From Thalassobius sp965218685 (GTDB lineage: Bacteria; Pseudomonadota; Alphaproteobacteria; Rhodobacterales; Rhodobacteraceae), in NCBI RefSeq assembly GCF_965218685.1, contig NZ_OZ244657.1, positions 2,790,001 to 2,854,000 of the forward strand: a stretch of 64,000 nucleotides of DNA. Reading direction: 5' to 3'. Position numbers and translations under genes: made by a program. Positions 16,940 through 25,492 of this stretch are shown here, one piece after another. Under the pieces are notes generated by a model. It worked only from the letters and a program-made list of their open reading frames with translations. It had not been told where the DNA came from and ran no database searches. Position 1 is the stretch's first letter; each line of letters starts with the position of its first letter.

Positions 16940-17173
16940 TTAGGAAGCTTCGGTGATGAACTTCACTGCGTCGCCGAACGACTGGATGGTTTCGGCTGCG
17001 TCATCGGGGATCTCGATGCCGAACTCTTCTTCGAAGGCCATAACCAGTTCCACGGTGTCCAGGCTGTCTGCGCCCAGATCGTCGATGAACGAAGCGGTTT
17101 CGGTCACTTTGTCTTCTTCCACACCCAGGTGCTCAACAACGATCTTTTTCACGCGGTCTGCGATATCGCTCAT
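16940..17173 (-). CDS. acpP: Acyl carrier protein
   Basis: The 77-residue acidic four-helix protein carries growing acyl chains on a phosphopantetheine arm attached to S37 in the GADSLDTVEL motif. The start is the ATG at 17173 (MSDIADRVKKIVVEHLGV), the standard length. An in-frame extension upstream has no family support. A 367-base gap separates it from fabG, and a terminator follows it, so it is probably a strongly and separately transcribed gene. Confidence 0.98.
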   Translation of the reverse strand: MSDIADRVKKIVVEHLGVEEDKVTETASFIDDLGADSLDTVELVMAFEEEFGIEIPDDAAETIQSFGDAVKFITEAS

Positions 17174-17484
17174 TTCAAAGTCCTCATAACTTCTTGGGCA
17201 TCTGCCCGGTTCTTTGCCCTCGCCCGCTGGGTGGGCCTCAATGATGTGCCCGGTGTACCGGGCGGCTCGTCGTCCCGCAAGCGGGATATCCGGCAACGTT
17301 TCCGCCCCGGCAAATCTGCGTGGCCTATAACACATGGCGCGCTAGAGGCAAATGTTTTCACAGGGGCATCGACACCCCATACGGGAAAAAGCAATCAACA
17401 ACAGCAATAGCGGCCGCCGGATATCTCCTCTACCCAAATGCCTTAGCCGGAAACCTGCCTGCCCGGCCTACGCACGCCCCGCCG
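17174..17484. other. Gene-free stretch upstream of acpP
   Basis: The stretch must hold the acpP promoter on the minus strand. It contains a short GC-rich inverted repeat (cccggtgtaccggg, near 17239-17252) in the leader. No coding signal was found and no known RNA family was recognised. Confidence 0.3.
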
Positions 17485-17520
17485 GAAAATAATGGGCCCG
17501 ATTGTGTGAAACGGGCCCAA
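17485..17520 (-). terminator. Terminator downstream of fabG
   Basis: On the minus strand a GGGCCCG stem pairs with CGGGCCC across an eight-to-ten-base loop and is followed by ATTATTTTCC. It lies about 20 bases past the fabG stop and ends the fabD-fabG unit. Confidence 0.8.
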
Positions 17521-17540
17521 TTTCTCGGCGCGGCAGAGAA

Positions 17541-18278
17541 TCACAGCATCGCCATGCCGCCGTTAACGTGCAGCGTGGTGCCGGTGACATAGCCCGCCTC
17601 GGGGCTGGCCAGGTACAGCACCGCAGCTGCGATTTCCTCGGGGTTGCCCATGCGCGCGGCAGGGATCTGCGTGTTGATCTTGCTTTTCTGATCATCGGTC
17701 AGCTTGTCGGTCATCGCGGTCGCAATAAAGCCCGGCGCAACAGCGTTGGCGGTGATGCCGCGGCTGGCAACCTCATAGGCGATCGACTTGGTCAGACCAA
17801 CCATACCAGCCTTAGAGGCCGCATAGTTTACCTGCCCGGGGTTACCCGTGGCGCCCACGATCGAGCTGATGTTGATGATCCGGCCCCAGCGCGCCTTCAT
17901 CATCGGACGCATCACGCCGCGGCACAGACGCATGGTCGAGGTCAGGTTCACATCGATCACCGACTGCCATTCGTCATCCGACATACGCATGAAAATCTGG
18001 TCGCGAGTGATACCCGCATTGTTCACCAGGATGTCCAGCCCGCCCATGGCCTCGATCGCTTGTTTCGGCAGCGCATCCACGGCCTCGGGGTCGGACAGGT
18101 TACAGGGCAGCACATGGGCGCGCTCGCCCAGTTCAGCGGCCAAAGCCTCCAGCGGCTCGACGCGGGTGCCGCTTAGGCCGACCGTGGCACCAGCTGCGTG
18201 CAGCGCCTTGGCGATCTCTCCGCCGATACCACCCGAAGCGCCGGTAACCAGAGCTTTTTTTCCAGTAAGATCAAACAT
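17541..18278 (-). CDS. fabG: 3-oxoacyl-ACP reductase
   Basis: This 245-residue short-chain dehydrogenase reduces 3-ketoacyl-ACP with NADPH. It has the VTGASGGIGGEIA cofactor motif, LVNNAGIT, the catalytic Ser in NISSIVG and the YAASK active site. The start is the ATG at 18278 (MFDLTGKKALVTG), with AAGGA six bases upstream, rather than the in-frame ATG five codons earlier. It follows fabD by about 50 bases. Confidence 0.98.
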   Translation of the reverse strand: MFDLTGKKALVTGASGGIGGEIAKALHAAGATVGLSGTRVEPLEALAAELGERAHVLPCNLSDPEAVDALPKQAIEAMGGLDILVNNAGITRDQIFMRMSDDEWQSVIDVNLTSTMRLCRGVMRPMMKARWGRIINISSIVGATGNPGQVNYAASKAGMVGLTKSIAYEVASRGITANAVAPGFIATAMTDKLTDDQKSKINTQIPAARMGNPEEIAAAVLYLASPEAGYVTGTTLHVNGGMAML

Positions 18279-18329
18279 TTCAGTTCCTTTCATCCGGGCC
18301 GGACCCCTGCCCCACCCAAGAGAGATTGG

Positions 18330-19274
18330 TTATCCGTTCAACGAGGCAACGGCCTTGGCCACATCCTCGGGCGTGCCAACAGCAGTGCAGGCAATCGAGC
18401 GGTCGATGCGGCGGATCATGCCGGACAGCGCCTTGCCTGCGCCGATCTCCCACACGGCATCCACACCTTCGGCGGCCATGAACATAACGCTTTCACGCCA
18501 CCGGACCGAGCCCGTCACCTGGTTCACCAGCAACGAGCGGATCGTGGCCGGATCGGTGATCGATTCCGCCACCACATTAGCCACCAAGGGCACCACGGGG
18601 CGTTCGATATGCACCGCGTTCAGGGCTTCGGCCATTACGGCGGCGGCGGGCTCCATCAATGCGCAATGGAACGGGGCGCTGACGGGCAGCAGAACCGCGC
18701 GCTTGGCGCCCTTTTCCTTGGCGATCTCGACCGCACGTTCAACGGCATCCTTGTGGCCCGAAACCACGACCTGCGCCGGGTCATTGTCGTTGGCGGCTTG
18801 GCAAACTTCGCCCTTTGCCGCTTCTTCAGCGACAGCGCGGGCGGTGGCGAAATCCAGCCCCAACAGGGCCGCCATGGCGCCTTGGCCCACCGGAACGGCC
18901 TCTTGCATGGCCTTGCCGCGCGTGCGCAGCAGGCGGGCCGCGTCAGCGATGGTCAAAGATCCGGCCGCAGCCAGCGCCGAGTATTCCCCCAACGAGTGAC
19001 CTGCCACGTGGCTGGCCACATCTTTCAAAACCAGACCTTCAGATTCCAGCGCACGCAGCGCCGCAAGCGAGGTCGCCATCAGCGCCGGTTGTGCGTTCTG
19101 CGTCAGCGTCAACTGGTCCTGCTCGCCTTCCCAGATCAACTGGCTGAGCTTTTCGCCCAGGGCCTCATCCACCTCGTCGAAAACGGCTTTTGCGGCCGGA
19201 TAGGTGTCGGCCAGAGCCTTGCCCATTCCGATGGTCTGCGCCCCCTGGCCGGGGAAAACGAAAGCTGTGGTCAT
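18330..19274 (-). CDS. fabD: Malonyl-CoA:ACP transacylase
   Basis: This 314-residue enzyme moves malonyl from CoA to ACP. The nucleophile S94 lies in AGHSLGEYSA, and the FPGQGAQ motif at the start and VSAPFHCALM histidine motif are typical. The start is the ATG at 19274 (MTTAFVFPGQGAQ). An upstream extension of 40 residues lacks family support. The gene is divergent from the cytochrome b561 fusion, with 197 bases between the starts. Confidence 0.97.
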   Translation of the reverse strand: MTTAFVFPGQGAQTIGMGKALADTYPAAKAVFDEVDEALGEKLSQLIWEGEQDQLTLTQNAQPALMATSLAALRALESEGLVLKDVASHVAGHSLGEYSALAAAGSLTIADAARLLRTRGKAMQEAVPVGQGAMAALLGLDFATARAVAEEAAKGEVCQAANDNDPAQVVVSGHKDAVERAVEIAKEKGAKRAVLLPVSAPFHCALMEPAAAVMAEALNAVHIERPVVPLVANVVAESITDPATIRSLLVNQVTGSVRWRESVMFMAAEGVDAVWEIGAGKALSGMIRRIDRSIACTAVGTPEDVAKAVASLNG

Positions 19275-19471
19275 GGTCGTCCTCGTCCCAATTACGGTTT
19301 CTGATGATGTATCCGCCCCGGTCCTTGACCACAAGTAAAACAGCCATTTGGGCGCGACTCTTCTGGAATGCAGGGTCGCTGTGCAGACCTGCACAGGCCC
19401 GGGCGGTGTGCCCCATGTCGTTGCCCGCTATATTGCATGGGCCCCTCTCTTGCTTTTTTCCAGGTATTTCA

Positions 19472-20680
19472 ATGAACGCTCGCAACACCTTCAACAGCTT
19501 TGGCCGTATCTCGCGGTTGCTTCACTGGACCATGGCCCTGCTGATCCTGGCGATGATCCCGCTGGGATTTGTGGCTGAGAATATGGCCCATGCCATCAAC
19601 GCGCCTGGCGCAGCCCCGACGGATTCGCAGATGGCGCAGGTTATTACCCTGTTTTCGCTACATAAAACCACCGGTGTTCTGGTATTCTTTCTGGCCCTGA
19701 TCCGGCTAGTCTGGATGCTGACCCAGCCCAAACCTGTTTCGTTGCACCCTGAAAACAAGCTGGAAAACTTCGCGGCCGAGCTGGTCCACTATACGCTTTA
19801 CGGCGCCTTGGTACTTGTGCCGCTCAGCGGATGGCTGCATCACGCAGCGGCCACGGGGTTTGCACCCATCTGGTGGCCCTTTGGCCAGACGCTGCCTTTC
19901 GTGCCACAGGACGCCGCTCTATCGCAGGTCTTTTCGGTGCTGCACTTCCTTGCCATTTGGGTGCTGATCGGTGCCTTGGCACTGCATATCGCCGGCACGG
20001 TGAAACACCACCTGATTGACAAGGATAGCACCCTGTTGCGCATGGCGCGCGGAGTGGCCGCTGGTCAACCCGGCAAACATTCGATCGCGCTGCCGGTTCT
20101 GGCCGCTATGGCGATCTGGGTGATCGTCCCCTTGGGCGCCTTCGCTGCGGGTTGGTTCGCCACCGGCGCACAGACCGGCCCAAAGCTGGAACAGGTCGCC
20201 AGCGACTGGCAGGTACAGGACGGCAGCCTGAACATCTCGATCCTGCAAATGGGAAATACGGTCCAAGGCAGTTTTGCCGACTGGACCGCCCAGATCAGCT
20301 ATGCCGAGGACACAAGCGTCGAAAAGAATGGCGAAGTCACCGTCACCATCGCCATTCCCTCGTTGACGCTGGGATCGGTGACGCAGCAGGCAATGGGCCC
20401 CGATTACTTTGACGCGGCGCAATTTGCGACCGCGGTGTTCCAGGCCGACCTTTTGCGCCGCGACACCGGGCTGGTGGCCGAGGGCACGCTGACCATCAAG
20501 GACATCTCAATCCCGCTCAGCCTGCCCTTTACGCTTGAGATTGCCGATGGCGTGGCCACGGCGTCGGGCAGCGGACAGGTGAACCGGCTGGACTACGGCA
20601 TGGGCAAAACGGTGACGGACGCAGGCACGCTAGCCTTCGAGGTGACGATCGACTTTGCCCTGACGGCCACGCGGTCCTGA
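19472..20680 (+). CDS. Cytochrome b561-YceI fusion protein
   Basis: The 402-residue protein joins two families. Residues about 1-190 are a four-helix cytochrome b561 with heme-ligand histidines in SRLLHWTMA, FSLHKTTGV, ELVHYTLYG and LALHIAGTVKHH. A linking membrane helix (ALPVLAAMAIWVIVPLGAFAAG) follows, and residues about 235-402 form a periplasmic YceI-like beta barrel that may bind an isoprenoid such as a quinone. The start is ATG 19472, because the upstream in-frame codons run into the fabD promoter region. A separate YceI gene lies convergently just downstream, so the two may share a substrate. Confidence 0.9.
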   Translation: MNARNTFNSFGRISRLLHWTMALLILAMIPLGFVAENMAHAINAPGAAPTDSQMAQVITLFSLHKTTGVLVFFLALIRLVWMLTQPKPVSLHPENKLENFAAELVHYTLYGALVLVPLSGWLHHAAATGFAPIWWPFGQTLPFVPQDAALSQVFSVLHFLAIWVLIGALALHIAGTVKHHLIDKDSTLLRMARGVAAGQPGKHSIALPVLAAMAIWVIVPLGAFAAGWFATGAQTGPKLEQVASDWQVQDGSLNISILQMGNTVQGSFADWTAQISYAEDTSVEKNGEVTVTIAIPSLTLGSVTQQAMGPDYFDAAQFATAVFQADLLRRDTGLVAEGTLTIKDISIPLSLPFTLEIADGVATASGSGQVNRLDYGMGKTVTDAGTLAFEVTIDFALTATRS

Positions 20681-20701
20681 GCTCCGGCCCGCCGAAACGA
20701 A

Positions 20702-20730
20702 AAAGGCCGCCGAATTGTTCGGCGGCCTTT
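20702..20730. terminator. Bidirectional terminator
   Basis: A perfect 13-base stem (AAAGGCCGCCGAA with TTCGGCGGCCTTT) and three-base loop sit between the convergent b561-YceI fusion and the periplasmic yceI gene, with A and T runs on the two sides. Confidence 0.92.
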
Positions 20731-20751
20731 CTTTTGTTCTGCAGGTCCGGA

Positions 20752-21330
20752 TTATTCGGCTTTCATCGCCTCAACCGAGATCATCACCGACACTTCGTCG
20801 CTGACATAGGGGGCGAATTTGCCCAGGCCATAGTCCGAGCGGACCAAAGTGGTGGTGGCGTCAAAACCAGCCCAGGGCTTGCCAGCCATCGGGTGATCGT
20901 TTGCCAGGTTCAGCTTGGCGTCCAGAACAACGCTTTTGGTCACGCCATTCAGGGTCAGGTCGCCGGTGATCAGGGCGGTGTTTTCGCCAGTGACTTCAAT
21001 GCCGGTCGAGGTGAACGAAACCATCTCGTCATCGGTCGCGTCGAAGAAGTCAGGCGACATGAAGTGGGCGAAACGCTCTTCCCAGCCGGTCAGCATGGAT
21101 TTGACGGGCATCGAAACCGACACGCTCGAAGCAGCGGGGTTTTCCATGTCGAACATGATGTCACCGGCAAAACCCGAGAACAGGCCATAGCTGGTGGAAT
21201 AACCCAGGTGGTTGTACGAGAAGACGATCTGGCTGTGGCCGGAATCCAATACGTATTTGTCAGCGGCAGAGGCGGCACCAGCGCTGAGGATGGCAGCGGC
21301 CAGACCGGCGGCGAAGATCGAGGTTTTCAT
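20752..21330 (-). CDS. Periplasmic YceI family protein
   Basis: The 192-residue product has a clear signal peptide of about 22 residues (MKTSIFAAGLAAAILSAGAASA), cleaved before ADKYVLDSGHSQIVFSYNHLG. The D-x-x-H-S start of the mature protein and the NGVTKSVVLDAKLN strand are YceI landmarks. YceI proteins are periplasmic lipocalin-like barrels that bind polyprenoid lipids, and the physiological role is mostly unclear. The start is ATG 21330, with AGGAG seven bases upstream. Confidence 0.93.
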   Translation of the reverse strand: MKTSIFAAGLAAAILSAGAASAADKYVLDSGHSQIVFSYNHLGYSTSYGLFSGFAGDIMFDMENPAASSVSVSMPVKSMLTGWEERFAHFMSPDFFDATDDEMVSFTSTGIEVTGENTALITGDLTLNGVTKSVVLDAKLNLANDHPMAGKPWAGFDATTTLVRSDYGLGKFAPYVSDEVSVMISVEAMKAE

Positions 21331-21456
21331 GAGGGGGCTCCTGTTACGAGTCGCGATCAAAAAGATGCCCCCAAGAAATCGCTATGCGGCATGACAAGAC
21401 AATTCGCTATGAAACCACAGGCCCTGTGCGCACGCGCACATTCCCTTAGGGCCATT

Positions 21457-21924
21457 TTAGGCAAGAGTGCGCTTGCGCATTCCCGCCAGAAGTTCCAATG
21501 CGCGCGCGTCCAGACAGTCCGAAATCGGCAGGCGCAGGCTCTGACCTCCGGATTTGCGAGCGGTCAGAACACCGCCTTCAAGGTCCAGCTGGTCCATGCC
21601 GAACTGCTCTTGCGTGCGCGCAATGCCGTCCCGGCCACGCAGCACATGGGTCAGGCGGTGATTGACAACGTCCAGATGGAATTCCTCTTCAAAGCGCGGG
21701 CGCCCAGCCCCCCAAAGACCGGCGCCAATCCCAAGAAACAGGAACGACACGACCAACCGCACCAGGGCCTCGGCCCCATCATCTGCAGCGCCCGGCGCCA
21801 GCCACATCCCGATTGCAGCAAGCCCCAGAACCAGGCTGAAGAATTTCAACGTGTGTTGCATTATGTGACGCGCATCGGTGTCCTGAGCAAGCGGGCGGCT
21901 GTTTTCGTGGCTGGCTTTGGTCAT
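21457..21924 (-). CDS. Small two-helix membrane protein of unknown function
   Basis: I do not recognise a family. From the ATG at 21924 the protein has 155 residues: a polar N-terminus, two hydrophobic helices (about residues 25-43, TLKFFSLVLGLAAIGMWLA, and 56-75, VRLVVSFLFLGIGAGLWGAG), then a soluble C-terminal part with EEFHLDVVNHRLTHVLRGRDG, a beta-strand pattern like small PH-like membrane proteins. A TTG start at 21945 is also open. It is transcribed alone upstream of yceI with 126 bases between. Confidence 0.7.
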   Translation of the reverse strand: MTKASHENSRPLAQDTDARHIMQHTLKFFSLVLGLAAIGMWLAPGAADDGAEALVRLVVSFLFLGIGAGLWGAGRPRFEEEFHLDVVNHRLTHVLRGRDGIARTQEQFGMDQLDLEGGVLTARKSGGQSLRLPISDCLDARALELLAGMRKRTLA

Positions 21925-22065
21925 GATGGCGTTCTTCCCTGGCAACTGTTGTTTCCCAAGAATGCCCTTTAAAAAGAGGCAAGAATTAGGCGAAGTTTTG
22001 TGAAGATTTCGCCTTTGCGACGTACTGGAACATGGGCTTGCGCATCTTGGCGAACCATCGTATAC

Positions 22066-22100
22066 GCGCGGTTCCTTCCGTAGTTTTTCTTGAACCGCGC
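22066..22100 (+). ncRNA. Candidate S6:S18-type ribosomal protein leader hairpin
   Basis: A perfect nine-pair stem (GCGCGGTTC with GAACCGCGC) encloses a 17-base loop that contains CCG (CTTCCGTAG...). It sits 72 bases upstream of the rpsF start. A widespread mRNA element bound by the S6:S18 complex has a hairpin with a conserved CCG in its loop or bulge and lies in this position. The match to that motif is from memory and was not modelled. The hairpin itself is plain. Confidence 0.45.
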
Positions 22101-22171
22101 AGTCTCTCGTGGATGGGTCGCGGAAGGTCAGACCCTCCTATGAAATGCGCCTGAAAATGAATGGAGTGCAC

Positions 22172-22525
22172 ATGCCGCTTTACGAGCATGTTTTCATCTC
22201 GCGCCAGGATCTGTCCAACGCGCAAGCTGAAGGTCTCATCGAACATTTTGGCACCGTACTTGCGGACAACGGCGGCAAGCTGGTTGATTCCGAGTACTGG
22301 GGCGTCAAAACGATGGCCTACAAGATCAACAAAAACCGCAAGGGCCACTATGCCTTCCTGAAAACCGACGCACCCGTGTCGGCGATCGAGGAAATGGAAC
22401 GCCTGATGCGCCTGCATGACGACGTGATGCGCGTTCTGACCATCAAGGTCGACGAGCACGCCGAGGGCCCCTCGGTCCAGATGCAGAAACGTGACGAGCG
22501 CGACGACCGTCGCCGTCGCAGCTGA
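22172..22525 (+). CDS. rpsF: 30S ribosomal protein S6
   Basis: The 117-residue protein starts MPLYEHVFISRQDLSNAQ and has the KNRKGHYAFL motif, standard for S6, with a charged Arg-rich tail. The start is ATG 22172, with GGAG five bases upstream. In-frame codons upstream are not conserved. S6 binds S18 and helps form the platform of the small subunit. It heads the rpsF-rpsR-rplI operon. Confidence 0.98.
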   Translation: MPLYEHVFISRQDLSNAQAEGLIEHFGTVLADNGGKLVDSEYWGVKTMAYKINKNRKGHYAFLKTDAPVSAIEEMERLMRLHDDVMRVLTIKVDEHAEGPSVQMQKRDERDDRRRRS

Positions 22526-22550
22526 TCGCTTGAGAAAAGGACGCTAAACC

Positions 22551-22778
22551 ATGGCTACGAAACCATTTTTCCGCCGCCGCAAGGTCTGCCCCTTCTCGGG
22601 CGACAATGCACCCAAGATTGATTACAAGGACACGAAACTGCTGCAGCGCTACATCAGCGAACGCGGCAAGATCGTACCCTCGCGGATCACCGCCGTCTCG
22701 GCCAAGAAACAACGTGAGCTGGCCCGTGCCATCAAACGTGCCCGTTTCCTGGCCCTGCTGCCCTACGCCGTGAAGTAA
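22551..22778 (+). CDS. rpsR: 30S ribosomal protein S18
   Basis: The 75-residue basic protein begins MATKPFFRRRKVCPFSGDN and contains KIVPSRITAVSAKKQREL, the S18 signature region. It pairs with S6 on 16S RNA. The single Cys in KVCPF is common in bacterial S18 and could bind metal with other residues. Twenty-five bases separate it from rpsF and twelve from rplI. Confidence 0.98.
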   Translation: MATKPFFRRRKVCPFSGDNAPKIDYKDTKLLQRYISERGKIVPSRITAVSAKKQRELARAIKRARFLALLPYAVK

Positions 22779-22790
22779 GGAGAAAGCACA

Positions 22791-23408
22791 ATGCAAGTTA
22801 TCCTTCTGGAACGTGTGGCCAAACTGGGTCAGATGGGCGATGTGGTCGATGTCAAATCCGGCTACGCCCGCAACTTCCTGCTGCCGCAGGGCAAGGCACT
22901 GACCGCGTCGGCTGCCAATGTTGCATCGTTTGAAGCGCAGAAAGCTCAGCTTGAAGCGCGCAACCTGGAAACCAAAAAAGAAGCAGACGCCCTGGCCGAA
23001 AAGCTGGGCGGCGAGCAGTTCATCGTGATTCGCTCGGCTTCGGATGGCGGCAACCTGTATGGTTCGGTCAGCAACCGCGACATCGCAGACGCTGCAACCG
23101 CCGAAGGTTTCACCGTTGACCGCAAACAGGTCGTGATCGAACTGCCGATCAAGGCTCTGGGCGTTCACACCGTGACCGTCGTTCTGCACCCCGAAGTTTC
23201 GACCACCGTCGAAGTCAACGTGGCACGCTCGCAAGAAGAAGCCGAGCTGCAGGCCGAAGGTAAGTCGATCCAGGAACTGGCAGCCGAAGAAGAGGCAGCC
23301 GCCGAGTTCGAAATCTCGGAACTGTTCGACGATATCGGCAGCGCCGCTTCGGACGACGAAGACCTGGCCCCCGAGGCCGAAGAAGCTGCTTCGGACGACG
23401 AAGAGTAA
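22791..23408 (+). CDS. rplI: 50S ribosomal protein L9 with acidic C-terminal extension
   Basis: The 205-residue protein starts MQVILLERVAKLGQMGDVVDVKSGYARNFLLPQG, the L9 N-terminal domain, followed by a helix and the C-terminal domain ending around residue 148. The last 50 residues are unusual. They are Glu, Ala and Asp rich (AAEEEAAAEFEISELF...ASDDEE) and about 50 residues longer than E. coli L9. Such acidic tails occur in Rhodobacteraceae L9. Their role is unknown. A terminator follows. Confidence 0.97.
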   Translation: MQVILLERVAKLGQMGDVVDVKSGYARNFLLPQGKALTASAANVASFEAQKAQLEARNLETKKEADALAEKLGGEQFIVIRSASDGGNLYGSVSNRDIADAATAEGFTVDRKQVVIELPIKALGVHTVTVVLHPEVSTTVEVNVARSQEEAELQAEGKSIQELAAEEEAAAEFEISELFDDIGSAASDDEDLAPEAEEAASDDEE

Positions 23409-23433
23409 GCGTTTCCACTTGCTGGAAACCGAG

Positions 23434-23468
23434 ACCGCGCAGGGCCCACCCTTGCGCGGTTTCTTTTT
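23434..23468 (+). terminator. Terminator downstream of rplI
   Basis: An ACCGCGCA stem pairs with TGCGCGGT across an eleven-base loop and is followed by TTCTTTTT. It ends the ribosomal protein operon ahead of the convergent DUF1330 gene. Confidence 0.88.
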
Positions 23469-23482
23469 GCCCGATTGATGGA

Positions 23483-23899
23483 TCAGCCGCCGAAATTCTG
23501 CCCCACGGGCAGGGGATTCATGCGGATCAGCCGGGAATCGATAACCGCCGCCTGACGATGCTCCATCGCCTCGCGGTACTCCGGGTCCTTGATCATGCTG
23601 ACAAAGGCATCCGTGCTGGGATATTCGGCAATAAAGCACAGGTCCCAGTCGCGCTCAGACGGGCCGATCAGCATTAGTTCCATCGCGCCGCGCCAAACGA
23701 TCCGCCCGCCCAGCCGTTCCAGCACTTTTTGGCTGCCCGCGCCATAGGCGGCATAGGCCTCGGCCCCGGTGGCGCTCCGTCCGTCAGAGTATTCCGCCTG
23801 ATCGCGCAGCTTGACCAGGTTCAGCATGTGAATGGGGCCCGCACGGTCGATCCCACGAAACGCCTCGAACTGTTCCTTGTCGAAACCGATATAGCTCAT
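23483..23899 (-). CDS. DUF1330 family protein
   Basis: The 138-residue protein has a ferredoxin-like alpha/beta barrel pattern of the DUF1330 family. Landmarks are PIHMLNLVKLRDQAEY, YGAGSQKVLERLGGRIVW, and the CFIAEYPSTDAFVSMIKDPEYREAMEHRQAA segment, which is the family core. The biochemical role of the family is not settled. Some relatives are thought to act on small carboxylates or as dimeric stress proteins. It is a single gene on the minus strand between two convergent terminators. Confidence 0.85.
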   Translation of the reverse strand: MSYIGFDKEQFEAFRGIDRAGPIHMLNLVKLRDQAEYSDGRSATGAEAYAAYGAGSQKVLERLGGRIVWRGAMELMLIGPSERDWDLCFIAEYPSTDAFVSMIKDPEYREAMEHRQAAVIDSRLIRMNPLPVGQNFGG

Positions 23900-23972
23900 G
23901 AAGTTCTCCCTTTGCGCTGATCCTGAATGCGCGGCCCCTGCCCCGTCAACCGCGCCCCGGCGTCAGAAACGC

Positions 23973-23999
23973 AAAAGGCCACCCCGCAGGGTGGCCTTC
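23973..23999 (-). terminator. Terminator downstream of tig
   Basis: On the minus strand a GGCCACCC stem pairs with GGGTGGCC around a four-base loop and is followed by TTTTGC, just past the trigger factor stop. Confidence 0.85.
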
Positions 24000-24021
24000 G
24001 CTAAGCAATATAAGGATAGAC

Positions 24022-25356
24022 TTATTCGTCTTCCAGGGCCTCGACAGCCTTTTGCAGGTCGTCTTTCGAGACCTCTTTTTCGGTCACTTTGGCCTGCTCG
24101 ACCACGTGATCGACAACTTTGTCTTCGAACAGCGGCGCGCGCAACTGCTGCTGCATCTGAGCGTTTTGCTGAATGAATTCAAAGAACTGGCGTTCCTGAC
24201 CCGGGTACTGACGCGCCTGGTTCATGATCGCTTGGGTCATCTCGGCATCGGTGACTTCAACCTCGGCCTTTTGACCGATCTCGGCCAGCAGCAGGCCCAG
24301 ACGCACGCGGCGCTCGGCCAGTTTGTTGTGCTCGTCCGTGGCTTCGATCTCGGGGTGATTGTGATCGTGCACCTCGGGGTTTTCTTCGTGCCACAGCTGA
24401 TGCGCGATCTGCTGAGCTTCGGCCTCGACCAGCGAGGGCGGCAGGTCGAACGACACTTTACCGTCCAGTTGGTCCAGCAGCGAACGCTTCATCACAGCAC
24501 GCGCGGCGCCGACGTATTCAGCTTCCAGACGCTCGGCAACCTGAGCCTTCAGCGCGGCCAGGTCTTCGGCACCGAATTTCTGAGCCAGCTCGTCGTTGAC
24601 TTCAGCGGCGGTGGGCTCGTTCACAGCTTTGATGGTGCAGGTGAACACGGCTTCTTTGCCGGCCAGGTTTTCGGCGCCATACTCTTCGGGGAAGGTCACG
24701 TTGACCTCAACCTCTTCGCCTTCCTTGGCGCCGACCAGCTGCTCTTCAAAGCCGGGGATGAACGAGTTCGACCCCAGAACCAGCGGGTAATCTTCGGCCG
24801 AGCCGCCCTCGAACGCTTCGCCGTCAACCTTACCGACGAAATCCATCTCGATCTGGTCGCCGTCTTTGGCTTTCGAACCCTTGCGGCGCTTTTTGAAATC
24901 CTGAGCGGTTTCAGCCAGCGAAGCGATGGCTTCGTCGATGTCGGCGTCAGCGGCTTTGGCGACCATGCGCTCCAGCTCGATACCCGAGAAATCGACTTCG
25001 GGGATTTCAGGCAGAGCTTCGTAGGACATGGTGACCTTGACGTCGTCGCCTTCTTTCCAGTCTTCGCCGTCAACCATGGTGACCTGCGGCTGCATTGCGG
25101 GGCGGTCACCGCTGTCTTCGAAGTGCTTATTCATCGCACCGTCGATGGTTTCCTGCATGGCTTCGCCCAACAGACGCTGGCCGAATTGCTTGCGCAGCAG
25201 CGCCATCGGCACCTTACCCTTGCGGAAGCCCTTCATTTCGACTTCGGGCTGGGCTTCGGTCAGTTTCTCGGTGACTTTCGCGTCCAGTTCGGCCGCTGTC
25301 ACGGTGATCTCGTAGCCGCGCTTCAGGCCTTCGTTCAGGGTCTCGGTGACCTGCAT
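24022..25356 (-). CDS. tig: Trigger factor
   Basis: The 444-residue ribosome-bound chaperone has the N-terminal ribosome-binding domain with FRKGKVPMALLRKQFG (the GFRKGKxP signature), a central FKBP-type prolyl isomerase domain (KDGDQIEMDFVGKVDGEAFEGG through EEYGAENLAGKEAVF), and a long helical C-terminal domain ending in acidic residues. I use ATG 25356 (MQVTETLNEGLKRGYEI). A 49-residue in-frame extension overlaps the next upstream gene's end and is not conserved. Confidence 0.97.
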   Translation of the reverse strand: MQVTETLNEGLKRGYEITVTAAELDAKVTEKLTEAQPEVEMKGFRKGKVPMALLRKQFGQRLLGEAMQETIDGAMNKHFEDSGDRPAMQPQVTMVDGEDWKEGDDVKVTMSYEALPEIPEVDFSGIELERMVAKAADADIDEAIASLAETAQDFKKRRKGSKAKDGDQIEMDFVGKVDGEAFEGGSAEDYPLVLGSNSFIPGFEEQLVGAKEGEEVEVNVTFPEEYGAENLAGKEAVFTCTIKAVNEPTAAEVNDELAQKFGAEDLAALKAQVAERLEAEYVGAARAVMKRSLLDQLDGKVSFDLPPSLVEAEAQQIAHQLWHEENPEVHDHNHPEIEATDEHNKLAERRVRLGLLLAEIGQKAEVEVTDAEMTQAIMNQARQYPGQERQFFEFIQQNAQMQQQLRAPLFEDKVVDHVVEQAKVTEKEVSKDDLQKAVEALEDE

Positions 25357-25492
25357 GTGTCTTTTCCTTTTCGGTATCGTCTGGGCAGCCTTCTTAGGCG
25401 CCGAAATCTCGCCGTGTTCTAAGGACAGAACGGCATGGGCGCAAGCGTGAATCCGTAACGTTTCAGGGCAAATCACGCTCTGCGCTGCGGCA

